DNA of 60,000 nt from Cryptomeria japonica (GCF_030272615.1 NC_081412.1:106214296-106274295), one strand, 5' to 3'; shown: positions 36,804 through 49,757, counted from the stretch's first letter. Program-made: numbers and translations. Notes: generated by a model not told the origin, from the letters alone.

Positions 36804-37951
36804 TGTTACTACTTATCAAATTGCCATTAGTTTCATATCCAAAGTCATACTATATTCTAGTCGGTTAGTATTACTGAATCATGCAGTCGGTATACACAGA
36901 GAACTCGGTATGAATAGTCTAGTCGGTTACAGAAGAAAGTAGTTACAGAACACAGTATTCACCAAGCTGTTTACTGAGTAAAGTTTCATGGCTACCGAGT
37001 GGTAAAGTTAACTCACCGAGTGAAACGTTTTACCAGATACATTGAACCTGACATGCACATGAAAACGTGTTACAAGATCGAGGCACGTCTAACTATTTTT
37101 GCATTGGAAATTGCACTAGGAGATTGTGTATGATTACAAGGTCAATCTAACCAATGAGATATTTCGTTTAGTCATTCATTCGAAGAATCTTTTTGTAAGA
37201 TCGAAGCAATGAATTAAATCACCGCTGTAAGAGATCTATTTATACAACATGATTCTAGGGTTAGAAAAAGGGAATGTGTGTGTGTATGCATGAAGGAAGA
37301 CTATTACAGAGACATAGAGAGGTCACCGAGAAGGTTATCAGTGAACAGTCGAAGAACAGAGTAAACAAAAGGGTTTACCGAGTTTCATTATGGGTTACCG
37401 AGGTATGCTACGAGCTAGGTAATCTTATTCAGAGCACATAGAATCTGCTTTAGCATTTCAGATGTAAAGTTGCAGATATTTGTAATGATTTAATTGTAAA
37501 ATTTGAAGTTGTAAGAGAAACCTTTAATAGGGTAAAAGACTCTAACCAAGTCTATAAATTGTAAATCCTTTAACCAGGTGCAACATTTATATAGTGTTGT
37601 AAAATACTTTAGTAAGGTAGATCTAACTGATCTTGATACTCCTAACAGGGTAAGCTATCAGAAATAGCTAAATGTAGCTCTAATCCAGCATTCTTTATTA
37701 TTGCAGTAGTGAAGTTGTGGGTGCCATCCCCATCGCAGTTTTTCTCTCTAACCAAGAGTTTCTGCGCGACCAAAATATATGTGTTATGGAGTGAATCATG
37801 TATGATTGCTATCTGTTGATTTTAGTTTTATTTTATGTTACTACACTATTCTGTTTATGCATAATAGTAAGGTTATTATCAAAAAAAAGTTTTGGAGTAC
37901 TGATTCACCCCTCCCCTCTCAGTACATCAGCTTTCCATATTGGGCCTAACA
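36804..37951 (+). repeat. 3' LTR of the 8-kb element
   Basis: 1,148 bp, matching the 5' LTR from TGTTACTACTT to CCTAACA, with a TATA-like site at 37237-37245. A frame at its end (MYDCYLL...) occurs in both LTRs and is not a gene. It is followed by the target duplication CCCAT. Confidence 0.9.
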
Positions 37952-38012
37952 CCCATCACCCCCTCTTTTTATATCTTTCTACTTCTGCTCTCTCTAATGG
38001 ATATACACACAC
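37952..38012 (+). repeat. CT-rich tract, middle part
   Basis: Sixty bases of CCCCCTCTTTTT/TCTCTCT sequence between the 8-kb element and the solo LTR. With 29380-29939 and 39082-40133 it forms one original tract. Confidence 0.75.
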
Positions 38013-38327
38013 TGTTAATTTTAGGATCAAACTGTACCAAAACATAGCAATAACAGCAAGCAAAAACAATGTGCACAAGGAACACCAAGAATACCCTGGG
38101 AAAACCTCCCTCTTGGAGGTGAAAAACCCAACTATAGATCTTAGATCTTATTATGTAATAATCAAAAGTATCTTACAATATGACTTCAACACTTGAAGCA
38201 ATCAGAACCAACAAACTGTGCATAATAGGATAACACCTTCAACTAAGGATAAATGATAAACTTATCTCTAAGCATAGGGTATCTACTGTTAAGGAGGTTC
38301 GTTGCCCCAGATATAGTGTTTGCTGCT

Positions 38328-38531
38328 CTAGGATGAAGATCGCTGTCATCAATGATAGTTCGGAGCCTTCAAATGAAGCTCGCTGTCCACAAGATGAAAT
38401 TCACTACCCTTGAGAATAGTTCGTTGTCTCTAGAATGAAGATCGTTGTCATCAATGATAGTTCAGAGCCTTCAAATGAAGCTCGCTGTCCACAAGATGAA
38501 GTTCGCTACCCTTGAGAATAGTTCGCTGTCT
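38328..38531 (+). repeat. 102-bp tandem duplication in the solo LTR
   Basis: Copies begin at 38328 and 38430 with CTAGRATGAAGATCG and differ at only a few positions. Each contains a further GTTCGCTGTC/GCTCGCTGTC word series, so shorter repeats are nested inside. Confidence 0.9.
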
Positions 38532-38729
38532 CAGAGAAACAATTTGCTGAATGAAGGAGATAATTTTCTGATTGAAGACAATTCACTAAGTGTATATTGA
38601 TACAATAACCAAGCCTTTCTATATATATGTGACTCAGCCTACCAAATCACTCTAGGTCATCCCCTTCAACTTGGCGCCAAAACATAGGGTTAAGATTACA
38701 AGATACATAAGACAGGGTCTGCCCTATTC

Positions 38730-38950
38730 ACAAGTTACAAGTTACATTCAATATAGGACCACAAGTTACATCGCCCAATTAGGGTCAGAGCAAATTACAA
38801 GTTACATTTATAGGGCCTGTCCTATCCACAAGTTACATTATATATAGGTCTTGCCCAATATTCATAGCAAGACATAATTACAAATCACATGTATTTGGGC
38901 CCAGCCCTAAGTAACAATTTAGTGTCACCACGTTACAAGTTACAATTAAT
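38730..38950 (+). repeat. Dispersed ACAAGTTACA words
   Basis: ACAAGTTACA or a near variant occurs about seven times (near 38740, 38747, 38761, 38797, 38828 and 38933, among others), mixed with GGGTC/GGGCC words. It looks like a degenerate short tandem repeat inside the LTR. Confidence 0.6.
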
Positions 38951-39081
38951 TTTCTCCACACTACATGATTGGGTCCAGCCCGAAATTCAATTTACATAAT
39001 AGATAATACATGTGTATTTTAATGTCATTGACAACATTAAAATACAATAGATAGGTATCTGATCTAGCTACTATTTCAACA

Positions 39082-39408
39082 CACACTCCATGTTTCTCTC
39101 TGTCTCTCTCTATCTCTATCTCTCTATCTTTCCCCATATTTATCTCTCTCCCTCTCTGCATTAAAGTCTAAACCCTTCTCTCTATTACTCGTCTTTTTTA
39201 GCTCCTTTCTCAACCTCTTGCGTCCCCCCTCTCTCATTCACTCCATATCTCTTGCACAATATATAATTTTTTTATATTTCTCTCCATATCTCTCTAAGTA
39301 GTCTATTTATCTCTTTCTATACATATATCTTTATCTCTCTCTGTGTCCCTCTCTATCTATCTATATCAATGCCCCCCACTCTCTCTTTGGGTCATCTCTC
39401 TCTCTCTC

Positions 39409-39473
<65 letters not shown>

Positions 39474-40133
39474 TTTCTTCATCTATATCTCCATGTCTCT
39501 CTCTTTCTCTTCCAATATATATCTATCTCCCTTATTTCTTTCATCCTTTCTCCATATGTATTTGTCCATTTATTTATCTCCCTCCCTCTTCCCCTCTCTC
39601 TATATCTCTAATTCTCTAGCTCTATCTCACCATCTATATGTATCTCTCATCTCTCCCACTTCCTTTATATATCTCTCTATCTCTTCCTCTTTGTCTCTTC
39701 CTCTCTATCTCCTCTTTTTCTATCCTTATCTCCCCCTCTCCCTTGGTCCATCTTATTTCCCCTCCTCTTTCTCTCTATCTTCATCTCTACCTCTATCTTC
39801 ATCTCTCCCCCTAATCTCTAGACATGCCTCCTCCTATCCATCCATCTCTCTCTCATTCTCCCTCTTTTTGGACCTCTATATGCATATCTCTTTTCCTCTC
39901 TATATCTATCTCTCCCTAGCACTTCTTTCATCTATCCCCCCCCCCCCCTCTCTCTCTCTCTCTCTACCACTATATCTCTCTCCCTCTATCTATATATATC
40001 ACTTCCTATCTCTATCTTTATCTTCTTTTGTACCTCTATATCTATCTCTTTATCCATCTCTCCCTCTCTCACTCTTACCCCTCTATATATACCTCTTTCT
40101 ATCCCTATCTCAACCTCTCTCTCGTGCTCACCC
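39082..40133 (+). repeat. CT-rich tract, right part
   Basis: About 1 kb of TCTC, TATCTC and CCCTCTC sequence, including a near-pure (TC)n block at 39394-39470 and a C10 run near 39940. The 276-codon Ser/Leu-rich frame across it is a composition artefact. Confidence 0.92.
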
Positions 40134-41259
40134 ATTGCAAACAACACACGAGTGTGTTGCTAATGAAACTTGATTATCTTCTCAATTGAAAGGTTCCATT
40201 TTATTTATGATTGAGTCCTTGTAAGTGGATGCATAGTTGATTTTAAGCTATCACCTCTCAATTAAGTCATTCATGGCCACAAATTGACCTCACAAACTAC
40301 ATGCCAACTGACCTTCCACGCCTTTAGCATATCCATTGCACACAAAAGTGCAATTGCTAGTTTATATTATTTTATTAAAATAAGAGTTGTAGTTAATATT
40401 ACATAAATATAATTATTCTAATATAATTTTAAAATAAAAATGATTCAAAATTATAATGAATAAAAATTAAAACAAATTTTTTTATTACAATTCAAAATTA
40501 TAATAATTAAAATTTAGAGCAAATATTTTTATTACAATACTATGATGGCAAGTACTCCCATTACGATTCAGGACCAACTTTTGATTGTGGAATGTTGAAA
40601 TTATTATAGATAAAAACAATTTAATAATTTTTTTTTATGATTTATCTAAATTTTTTGTGATATTATTTTTTTGTTTTTTAGTTTCTAATTTTTTAAAACT
40701 CTTTTCTTAACTAATTAACTTCTATATATTTTTTAAGATATACTTTTACAATATTTCACGTTATTTTTTTCAAGAAATAAATAATATTAAAATATTATAA
40801 AAAAAATTCCACCGCCTCCTTCCTCACCAATTGCATGAAACATCTTTTGTTTTCTATTTTTTTTAATGTTTTTCCTCTTTTCTTTGAGTGATCCTAATTT
40901 TACCAAGGCAAATCTTTATATTTAAATAGTAAATGTGCTAGATTTATTGGCTTTTTATGACATGCAGCTAAAAATGGTGTAAAGAGAAATACAGTTGAAC
41001 ATGTGTGTTTGCTGTTTCTTCTAAAAAAAGTGAATGTTCTCATTGCCGCCAATGCCATGGATAATTTGGTAGCTTAACAGATCATTAAATATTTACACAG
41101 CAATTAATATAAATATTGTAATTATGTATAATTAATATAAATCTGGGCTCTGTCTTTACTGATTAAAAAAAAAATATATTTACAGAGTAAGCAAAGTCAC
41201 AGTTGAAAGCGAGGTTTTTACCATATAGGCTCTGTGATTTACTTATTTCAACTCTAAGG
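40134..41259. other. AT-rich anonymous DNA
   Basis: No recognised gene. Between 40380 and 40830 the sequence is very AT-rich with T and A runs. Repeated AATTATAATRAWTAAAA words at 40440-40520 suggest short duplications. Confidence 0.45.
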
Positions 41260-42400
41260 TTTAGTGTTAGATTTTAGTCTGAAATTCTAATGAAAAGTTT
41301 CAGAATTTTATCTCATATTTTTTAAATATAGAGTAAAATTTTGGGGTTTTCTTGATTAAAATAGCAATTTATTATTAGATTTTAGTTTGGAGTTCTCATG
41401 AAAAGTTCAGAGTTTCATCTTATAATTTTCAAATATAGAATAAAATTTTTGGGAATTCTGAATTAAAATAGTAATTTAGTGTTAATTTTAGTCTAAAATT
41501 CTCATTTTCAAAATTTCATTTCATACTTTTGAAATAAAAAGTAAAATTTTGGATATTCTTGACTAAAATAGCAATTTAGCTTTAGATTCTAATCCGAAAT
41601 TCTCACCAAAAGTTTGAGAATTTCATCTCATACTTTCAAATATAAGAAAAATATTGCGGCATTCTTGACTAAAATAACTATTTAAAGTTAGGTTTAGTCT
41701 AAAATTCTCATGAGAAGTTTCAGAATTTCATCTCATGCTTTTCAAATATAGAGTAAAATTTTGCGGCATTCTTGACAAAAATAACAATTTAGTGTTCAGT
41801 TCATTCTATTCATGACTCCTGTTTTATTTTTATTTCTTTATTAGTTGTAGACTCATTTTATGCTTTTTACTGTATGGAAATTCGGGGACATGGTGGAGTT
41901 GTAACAGTTGTTCAGAAATATGCTCTTAAATTTTGAGATGAATGTGAAAAATGTCATGTTGTTTAAGTTGAAATTGTGTGGGAAAAAAATTGATGTATGG
42001 GAGCACCTTTGATCCAGGTTCTGCAATGGCGAAGGCGCTCTAGACAAAGCAAAGACACAGTGGTACCACTCATACATCAATTTTTTTTCCAAACAATTTC
42101 CACTTAAATTACATTAGTCTAAAGCAGACAGCAGCTGAAATTTAAGAGCATGTTTCTGTGTAGAAAAGCAACTCCACCATGTCCCATGTCTCATGTCCCA
42201 GTACAGTAAAAAAGCGTAGAATGAAGAGTCTAAAACTTTAACTAAGAAATAAAAACAAAACAGGAGTGTGAATAGAATGAACTGAACACTAAATTGTTAT
42301 TTTAGTCGTTTGATGAAATTCTGAAACTTTTTCATGAGAACTTCAGACTAGAATCTAACACTAAATTGCTATTTCAGACTAGAAGCTGTTGAAGTTTGCT
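41260..42400. mobile_element. Foldback-type element with tandem-repeated arm
   Basis: The left half holds five diverged copies of a roughly 105-bp unit starting near 41260, 41369, 41475, 41575 and 41681 (TTTAGTGTTAGATTTTAGTC ... TTCTTGACTAAAATAGCA), then unique arm sequence to about 42002. The right half, from about 42070, is the inverted counterpart of the unique arm (for example CATACATCAATTTTTTTTCC, ACTCCACCATGTCCC, ACAGGAGTGTGAATAGAATG) followed by one inverted unit. The loop at 42003-42069 ends in the palindrome GTGGTACCAC. Long terminal inverted repeats with internal tandem units fit foldback or Mutator-type non-autonomous elements. No target duplication was confirmed and no transposase is present. 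Confidence 0.75.
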
Positions 42401-43550
<1,150 letters not shown>

Positions 43551-43969
43551 CCCATGTACTGTATGCAAAATGAGTTCTATACATATGAGTTATACAATAT
43601 AGACCATATAAATAGAGACACAACAAAACTAATGACTGCCTAATCTTTACTATTCAATCCAGGAAGTCCATCCAAGGGGGCCTCGTACTAGTGTTCTATC
43701 TTTCTACCTTCATTGATCTCATTCATGAAAGCCTCCAGTGCATTGACAAAGGGGGATCTTTCGATGTTGAATTTGGACCAAGTATAACCATGTGACAGCT
43801 CAGACAGGTAGACCCTGGTAGTATCGTCCTCTATAAATCTCTCAAAAATTTTAACCAGTCTCATGACAATAGAAACTTACAAATCAACAATATGAATAAT
43901 GAGTCTCCATAGAGACTCAATAAGCAACCTATCATTTCCTTGATAGCTTTCCTCATTCCTAATTTTTCA

Positions 43970-44300
43970 AGTAGTCTAAAGAATTTCACAAGATAAAAGA
44001 GACCAAAAGAGATTGCTATCTTTCTTAATAGCTATAATGTAACCAAATACAACATCATGATAATTAAAACCATTATAAAAATTAATCCCAAAGATATTCC
44101 AGACTTCCTTAGCAATAATACAATAAAAAAAGATATGCATAGTAGAATCAACAACCTTGCAAATATTACACACAACAATATCTTGTTGTTTAGTTTCAAT
44201 GGGAAGTCTATAAAGGTTAAAAAGCCATTCGAATCCTTTCTTTTTAGGTGTAATGTTATTGTCCCATAGCCAAGTGAAGACTTTTTGCCATTCATCATTG
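43970..44300 (-). pseudogene. LINE-type zf-RVT domain remnant
   Basis: On the minus strand, VCNICKVVDSTMHIFFYC followed by a Trp (AKEVWNIFG) lies near 44180-44090. Just upstream is a W-L-W-D-N-N...K-K-K-G stretch near 44270. This is the Cys/His pattern (CxxC...H...C...W) of the zinc-binding domain at the C-terminus of plant LINE-type reverse transcriptases. It is interrupted by a stop before 43970. The RT catalytic part was not recognised in the neighbouring 44300-44900. Confidence 0.65.
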
Positions 44301-45395
44301 TTGCAATTAATGTGCTACACCGAGTTAACATGAATAATCAAATCAAAACTAGAACACAAAGCATCATAAACCATTTTAGCTTTGGTATTCATAAGGGGGG
44401 AGCCTTCCACCTAGATGAAGGACCTGTATCTACCTACAACCTCATCGCATGGCCTAGGGAGTTGAAGGCCGAGACAAGCCTCCCTTAGCATAGAATATGT
44501 CCTCTAGTTGGAAGGGGGTAGATGATACCTCTAACTGACCTCAAACCAAGAAATCAATTAACCATTAGTAATAATATCATTAAAGCAACAAATACCTTTA
44601 AGAAACCAGCTCTTAGCAGAGCATCCTTGGGTGAGTGCAAGAGGCCCATCCTTGTGAAACAAGCTCCACCAGATGGACCTTTCACTACAAAAGGAGTCGT
44701 TATTGCTGATAATCCTATTATTAGTAATAAGGTGTCTAATGAATTCACATGCCTTTCATATTGTCTTGAACATAGTAGAACCAGTCGGGGAGACAGGGAA
44801 GTTACCAACAATAAGATCACTAAAGGGGAGAAATTTCTAGGCCTTGGCTTGCTTAGGAACAACAAGCTTAATGTTGTTTCTAACTAGAACCTTTCATGGT
44901 TCCTCACCCTCCAGAGTATGAAAAATCCATTTTGCAGCTAAAGCAATCTCTTTTATCTTGTGTGACCTTTATGCTATTGTGGATCCTACTGAGATTGGGA
45001 TTTTCAGGAGGTTTTCTCTACCTTATGGTATATTGTAATTTCTAGAATTAAGGAAACAAAAGCCTATTATATTACTAAACCTCTCTCACTAGTTGATAAG
45101 TTTTAGGTATGAACTCCAAAATTATGGCAACCATTCTTGTGCACTACTATTTTTTTAGGTGCCTTCTAAAGAATCCTAATTTAAGATTACGAAGCTCTCA
45201 ATGGATATCCTTTAGGCATTTTAAATGGTAAAAAATTGATGCTATGAAAATGGGATTAGTGGACAATCACAAGGAAAACATGTTAGTAAACTTTCAACCA
45301 TAACCATAACATGAAAATGAATCCATTTCAAAAGCATATCAAGAAAGATTAGTAATAAAGCAAATAGGAAATAAAGAGCTAGACAACTCTAATAC
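44301..45395. other. Unassigned DNA with weakly protein-like frames
   Basis: Opposed frames at 44522-44887 (+) and 44554-44865 (-) exceed 100 codons, but I recognise neither. They may be further LINE or other retroelement remains. From 44900 to 45395 nothing is recognisable. Confidence 0.3.
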
Positions 45396-45782
45396 TCCCC
45401 CCTATGCTTGATGATGTTGGCTCTTCCTTGTTCCTCTCGTCTCCAAGTCCCAAATGAGTGTAGCTCTCAACTTTTAGCACTATCCATGGATGCCATATGG
45501 AGATTCAAGATGGTTGTAAATGAAAAACAAATGCTTATGCAAGTGTAAAAGGGTTGCTATGAGAAAGCTCCTAATGTCTATGCGAATTTACTATAATAAC
45601 AATGCTCTAATGCTGTCCAATTATCCTTTTTTGCTTGGGGAATCGGGTCCTTTTATAGGAAAAAATGTTGATTGAATGGCTAAGATTGAGTGGGCTTGTG
45701 AAGGGTCAAGATTGATGGGTTTAGGATCCATGCGATGGCTTTCAACCCAATCCCATGATGACAAGTGTCAACATGAGATGGC

Positions 45783-45874
45783 TTGAGAGGAGAGAGACAG
45801 AGCATTTAATGCCTGAGGAGACATGAGGTTGAGAGGAGAGAGACAGAGCATTTAATGCCTGAGGAGACATGAGG
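45783..45874 (+). repeat. 46-bp tandem duplication
   Basis: Two practically identical copies starting TTGAGAGGAGAGAGACAG at 45783 and 45829. The near-identity indicates a recent event. Confidence 0.92.
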
Positions 45875-46187
45875 GTAACCTCATGTGGGTTGGGTTATTG
45901 GATAAACCTATTATCCAAGGGATAAACTCTTGTGCAAGAGTAAAAGGGATAACCATGGTCAAAGCAATGAATGCTTGAAGAGACCCATGAGTTAAAGGAT
46001 GGTTGAGTTAGAGAGAGAGTCTCTAACCAAAGGTTAAGTTTGAGTTAACCATTTATGGTCATGTAAGAGCCTTTAATGGTTATTGAAGACTTTTGATGTT
46101 AACTTGTTGGAGACACAAAGCCTTGTTTTGAGAAGTGACCTTTCTTAAGGGATGTGCAAATGATTAGACAGGGGTATTAGGCTAATT

Positions 46188-46270
46188 AGAAGGGGTTAGA
46201 AGAGTCTAGAAGGGGGTTAGAAGAGTCTAGAAGGGGTTTAGAAGAATCTAGAAGGAAGTTAGTGAGCAAG
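46188..46270 (+). repeat. Four copies of a 21-bp unit
   Basis: AGAAGGGGTTAGAAGAGTCT and close variants start at about 46188, 46208, 46229 and 46250. Confidence 0.9.
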
Positions 46271-46614
46271 TGGGTGAGGATAAAAGGCGATTTTAATTAA
46301 AATTCATTTATTTCAACTAAAATTATGCAACTTGCATTTGTAGGAGAATGAAAGTGGGAGGGTTTTGGGGATTTTAAATAAATGTTGATTTATTTAAAAT
46401 GTGGAGAGGGGCTATTTAAACAAATATGCTTTATTTATTTAATTAATTGTCAAAATATGGTTTAATGAATTAAATTAAATAAATTGAATAATTTATTTAA
46501 TTAATAGGAGAAGAGGTTTAAGATGAGTTAATTTAACTAATTATTGATCGATGGTTAAATAATCAAATAAATACTAAGTATTTATTTAATTAAGTAGACA
46601 GATTTGGGTGTCTA

Positions 46615-47835
46615 CACAAATTATTTCATTACATGACATGGAAGTATTGTTGCCTTCCTCATGGTTTTGGAGGCTTAGGGTTAATATCAATTCAACCAAT
46701 TTTTTTTATGTTATGTGCCAAATAGATTGTTGGGTAAATGTAAGATAAAGGGGCTATAAAATGGCCAAAAGAGTATAATTTTTTTCTAGAAAATATAGTT
46801 TATACTATTTGGGTCAATATTTGAGCACTTTGTGTAATGTAGTATTTTGTCTTCAATTGCATATAATAAGGAAAGTAATGCTATTATTTTAAAGGAATGC
46901 AAATATGCTAATGTCAGAATAAATCACACTAAAAACAACACAAGATTTTGATAACATAAAAACTGATTTAGAAATCAATGTAGAGAACATCCAACATGTA
47001 CACTTATTGCTATTAAAGCCCCTTATACATAGAATAAAAAATATAAATACATAACTATTAATATTGAAAGAAATTTATTGAACCTTCATCATAAAAAATA
47101 TGGGAAAGTAATTCAAATTCATGCAAATAAATTATATATATACACTAGTGTTTTTTATGCTGTAAATAAATTAGTGTGTTTTATGGTCTCGATGGAAGCA
47201 AGATTTGATGTTATGATAGTAATGTGACATAGCATGATAGACAATAATAATTTATTTAGTTACCACATGTTTTTAAAAATAATTTGACAACTAAGACAAG
47301 TAATTTAGTTTTCATATAAATATTAAAATTTTGAGAAGGTCAACTATTAAAGTTGGAGGGTTATCACAAAGGACAGAGAAAAAATCAAGCAAGAGGCCAA
47401 GAACCCTTAGCTAGAAGCAGAAGTGGCTAAATTGGAAAAGAACTAGGAGGTCCTTAAGAACACCAAAAAACTAATTACTCTCACTCTTGGTGAGATTCAC
47501 TCTATTTGCCCTTATGGCAATTATGTAACGAGTCCAAGATTTCGTGCTTAACTAATCAAAACTATTAAATATGACATATCTAACCAATATTGGTATTTTA
47601 GTGGAAAAATTCCATAGTCTAATATAAAATTAAATAAGAAAATTGTGTGATTGAAAAAAAATGGCATTATAACTCATTCGTTTGTGTGAGGATTACATGA
47701 TTTTGTGAAAGAGTACAATGAAGAAAAATGGACATATGAGAAATTCAAAGGAAAAAAGCCTATAGAAGTTGAAACAAAGACTAAAAAAAGGGAACTAGAT
47801 ACTACATGAACCAGGGAGAATGCTTAGCTATGGAA
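46615..47835. other. AT-rich anonymous DNA
   Basis: No gene recognised. At 47380-47560 a plus-strand frame has a short Glu/Lys-rich, coiled-coil-like stretch (LEAEVAKLEKN) with stops, possibly a retroelement remnant, but I cannot assign it. Confidence 0.4.
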
Positions 47836-48272
47836 TGTTGGTAGTTGTTGTCATTGATGTCAACCCTCAACTTGTGTGTTTATAAACTTGATGTTGTCAT
47901 TGATATCATGATATGCTCAGTATTGTGATTGTCAAGTTGTGGAGAGATTGTTGACTCAATGATTATGAGGATATTGAAGATTGTTGTTAGTGTAGTTATG
48001 TTGTTGTCCATTAGTGTTAACCCTTTGCTAACAAAATTACATGGTACTAATGTGTTGTGTTGTAGTTTGTGGTCATTGATGTATAATTTATTTGGTTAAT
48101 GGTTGAAGATTTTCTTTGGTGTCGATGTCCACCTTCTTGGTGTTGATGTCTACACTCAGTATTTTGTGATGTTTGATTGTAGAGATGTTATCATGATGAT
48201 ATCATATTAAGATGAGGATGAGAAGCATGATGATGAAGTGATTTGTTTTTTATGGTCTTAGGCATATTGTTG
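47836..48272 (+). repeat. Partial LTR-like segment interrupted by the 4.4-kb element
   Basis: It starts TGTTGGTAGTTGTTGTCATTG and has repeated TTGTCATTGATGTC and TGTTG words. The sequence continues after the inserted element at 52656 (TGTTGTAGTATC). Interpreted as an older LTR that received the 4.4-kb insertion. Start-of-LTR resemblance is the only evidence. Confidence 0.35.
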
Positions 48273-48633
48273 TGTTAATGTTTGTAGCTTCAGTCGAATG
48301 ATCATTTAGAATACATATAATATATGTTGATTAATAATAATATATTATTATGTTATATTATTATATTATTATTAATCATATAAAATTTAATATTCAATAT
48401 TAATCTATTATATTATTCTAAATTAAAAATTGATTGATGAAATATTATAATATTGATTAAATTATTATAATTAAAGGAGAGACATGTCTGTTCAAGGACA
48501 TGCCTCTCCAAAGGAATATATATAGTATAATGTTATTCAATTTGAGAACACATAGAATTCCAAGAATGTAAGTATCAGATTGAATCAGATATATACACTA
48601 AAATACATCCAATAAAACCTAGGAAAATCAACA
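48273..48633 (+). repeat. 5' LTR of the 4.4-kb element
   Basis: 361 bp, TG...CA. The middle is very AT-rich with inverted TAATAATATATTATTA sequence. A stem-loop GAGAGACATGTC...GACATGCCTCTC follows; GGAGAGACATGTC pairs almost fully with GACATGCCTCTCC. A TATA-like AATATATATAG is near 48514-48524. Confidence 0.93.
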
Positions 48634-48645
48634 TGGTATCAGAGC
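48634..48645 (+). promoter_or_regulatory. Primer-binding site (initiator-Met tRNA)
   Basis: TGGTATCAGAGC directly follows the 5' LTR, a perfect match to the plant initiator-Met tRNA 3' end complement. Confidence 0.95.
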
Positions 48646-49407
48646 TCAGGCCTGTGAAGTTTAATTTGGAGGTTGGAGAGGGTTGGAGAATTCAGTTTTT
48701 TTCTAGAATTTTCAGTCTGAAATATGCCATTGTATGGCCCTTGGTTGGCCTCAAAATGAGGACTATAATATATGGATGGAAAGATCTGTGTTTCTAGTTT
48801 TCAAATATGTCTATCTCATCAAATTTGATTCAGTTTTGTGCAAGATATGACGACTTTGGTGCAGGTCACTTGAAACCCTACCTAGGGTTAGCAGTTTTGG
48901 GAAAAATGTCATAACTTTTGTTTTAACCGTTGGATCTGACTATAACTTGGAGAAAATGTTTGTAATTATATTTTGTAACATCTCACCGAAGAGATTGGAT
49001 AAATTGGGTAAATTTCAAAAGTTATTAACGACTGTGTGTGGCAGATCATAATGAAAGTTGATCAAAATTATGAAAATGTTCTACATCATTCAAAGGGAAT
49101 TATGATGAGAGATGATTCATGCGTGATATTTCTTATATGGCTCACCTTATGAAAGGAAATGTTTTAAACTTAAGATAAGTATTCCATGTTTTATTTAGGC
49201 ACATGAATTATTGAGTTTGTAATTTATGCTATAATATTGGCTAGTAAAATCTTGTATGCTTCTATTATTGGTATTTCTGTTCGAGATAATTTAGTTTATG
49301 AGCTATTTGTAATCTCTCTTTGACATACCTTCAGGACGAAAGCACAATAAAATTGAATTAAAGGGAGAAATAAATTGATGCTTATAAACGAATTGATGAT
49401 TGAGACC

Positions 49408-49757
49408 AGATTTAGAGGGAGTCTAACATTTCATCAGAAGCAACCTTAGACAAGGAGGTCAGATGGTTGATATTAGATTCAGAGGGAGTCTAATATTTCA
49501 TCAGAAGTAACCTTAGACAAGGAGGTCAGATGGTTGATATCAGATTCAGAGGGAGTCTAATATTTCATTAGAAGTAACCTTAGACAAGGAGGTCAGATGG
49601 TTGATAGCAGATTCAGAGGGAGTCTAATATTTCATTAGAAGTAACCTTAGACAAGGAGGTCATATGGTTGATATCAGATTTAGAGGGAGTCGAACATTTC
49701 ATCAGAAGCAACCTTAGACAAGGAGGTCAGAAGGTTGATATCAGAGGGAGCCACATC
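49408..49757 (+). repeat. 67-bp tandem array, five copies
   Basis: Units start at 49408, 49475, 49542, 49609 and 49676, each beginning AGATTYAGAGGGAGTC and containing CCTTAGACAAGG, a small hairpin. The copies are highly similar; the array ends in a truncated sixth unit. There are no spacers of differing sequence, so it is not a CRISPR array. Confidence 0.95.

Larger units (their letters stand above)
29940..37951 (+). mobile_element. Complete 8.0-kb pol-less LTR retrotransposon
   Basis: LTRs at 29940-31103 and 36804-37951 (TGTTACTAC ... CCTAACA) are flanked by a perfect 5-bp duplication, CCCAT (29935-29939 and 37952-37956). A primer-binding site complementary to initiator-Met tRNA follows the 5' LTR, and a polypurine tract precedes the 3' LTR. 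The interior holds a gag-like frame with five zinc knuckles (31166-32497) and a frame of about 1,140 codons (33022-36447). No protease, integrase, RT or RNase H motif is present, so mobilisation would need another element. The Met primer, coiled-coil plus knuckle gag, extra 3' frame and repeated purine tracts recall the Sirevirus branch of Ty1/copia; that placement is inference. Confidence 0.9.
38013..39081. mobile_element. Solo LTR, about 1.07 kb
   Basis: The segment starts TGTTAATTTT and ends TTTCAACA (inverted ends TGTTAA/TGTTGA). CACAC flanks it at 38008-38012 and 39082-39086. The duplication is low-complexity, so it is weaker evidence than usual. Inside are a TATA-like CTATATATAT near 38619 on the plus strand, a 102-bp tandem duplication and repeated ACAAGTTACA words. 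No coding or primer site follows, as expected for recombination between two LTRs. Transcriptional orientation is probably plus but not proven. Confidence 0.7.
45400..46614 (-). repeat. Probable LTR on the minus strand
   Basis: Read on the minus strand it starts TGTAGACACCC at 46614 and passes AT-rich DNA. It then has a good TATA site CCTATAAAAGGACCCG near 45660-45645 and ends before about 45400, where a GGGGGGAGTA purine run lies. The right boundary looks convincing; the left boundary and a partner LTR were not found. A 46-bp tandem duplication (45783-45874) and four 21-bp units (46188-46270) lie inside. Confidence 0.45.

Noticed and set aside
39343-40173. A 276-codon Ser/Leu/Tyr-rich plus-strand frame, and similar frames at 29325-30004
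   Set aside because: They are direct translations of CT-rich simple sequence, open in several frames at once, and have no domain.
44522-44887. A 121-codon plus frame and a 103-codon minus frame as a host gene
   Set aside because: Neither resembles a known family, they overlap on opposite strands, and a LINE remnant adjoins them. Retained only as unassigned DNA.
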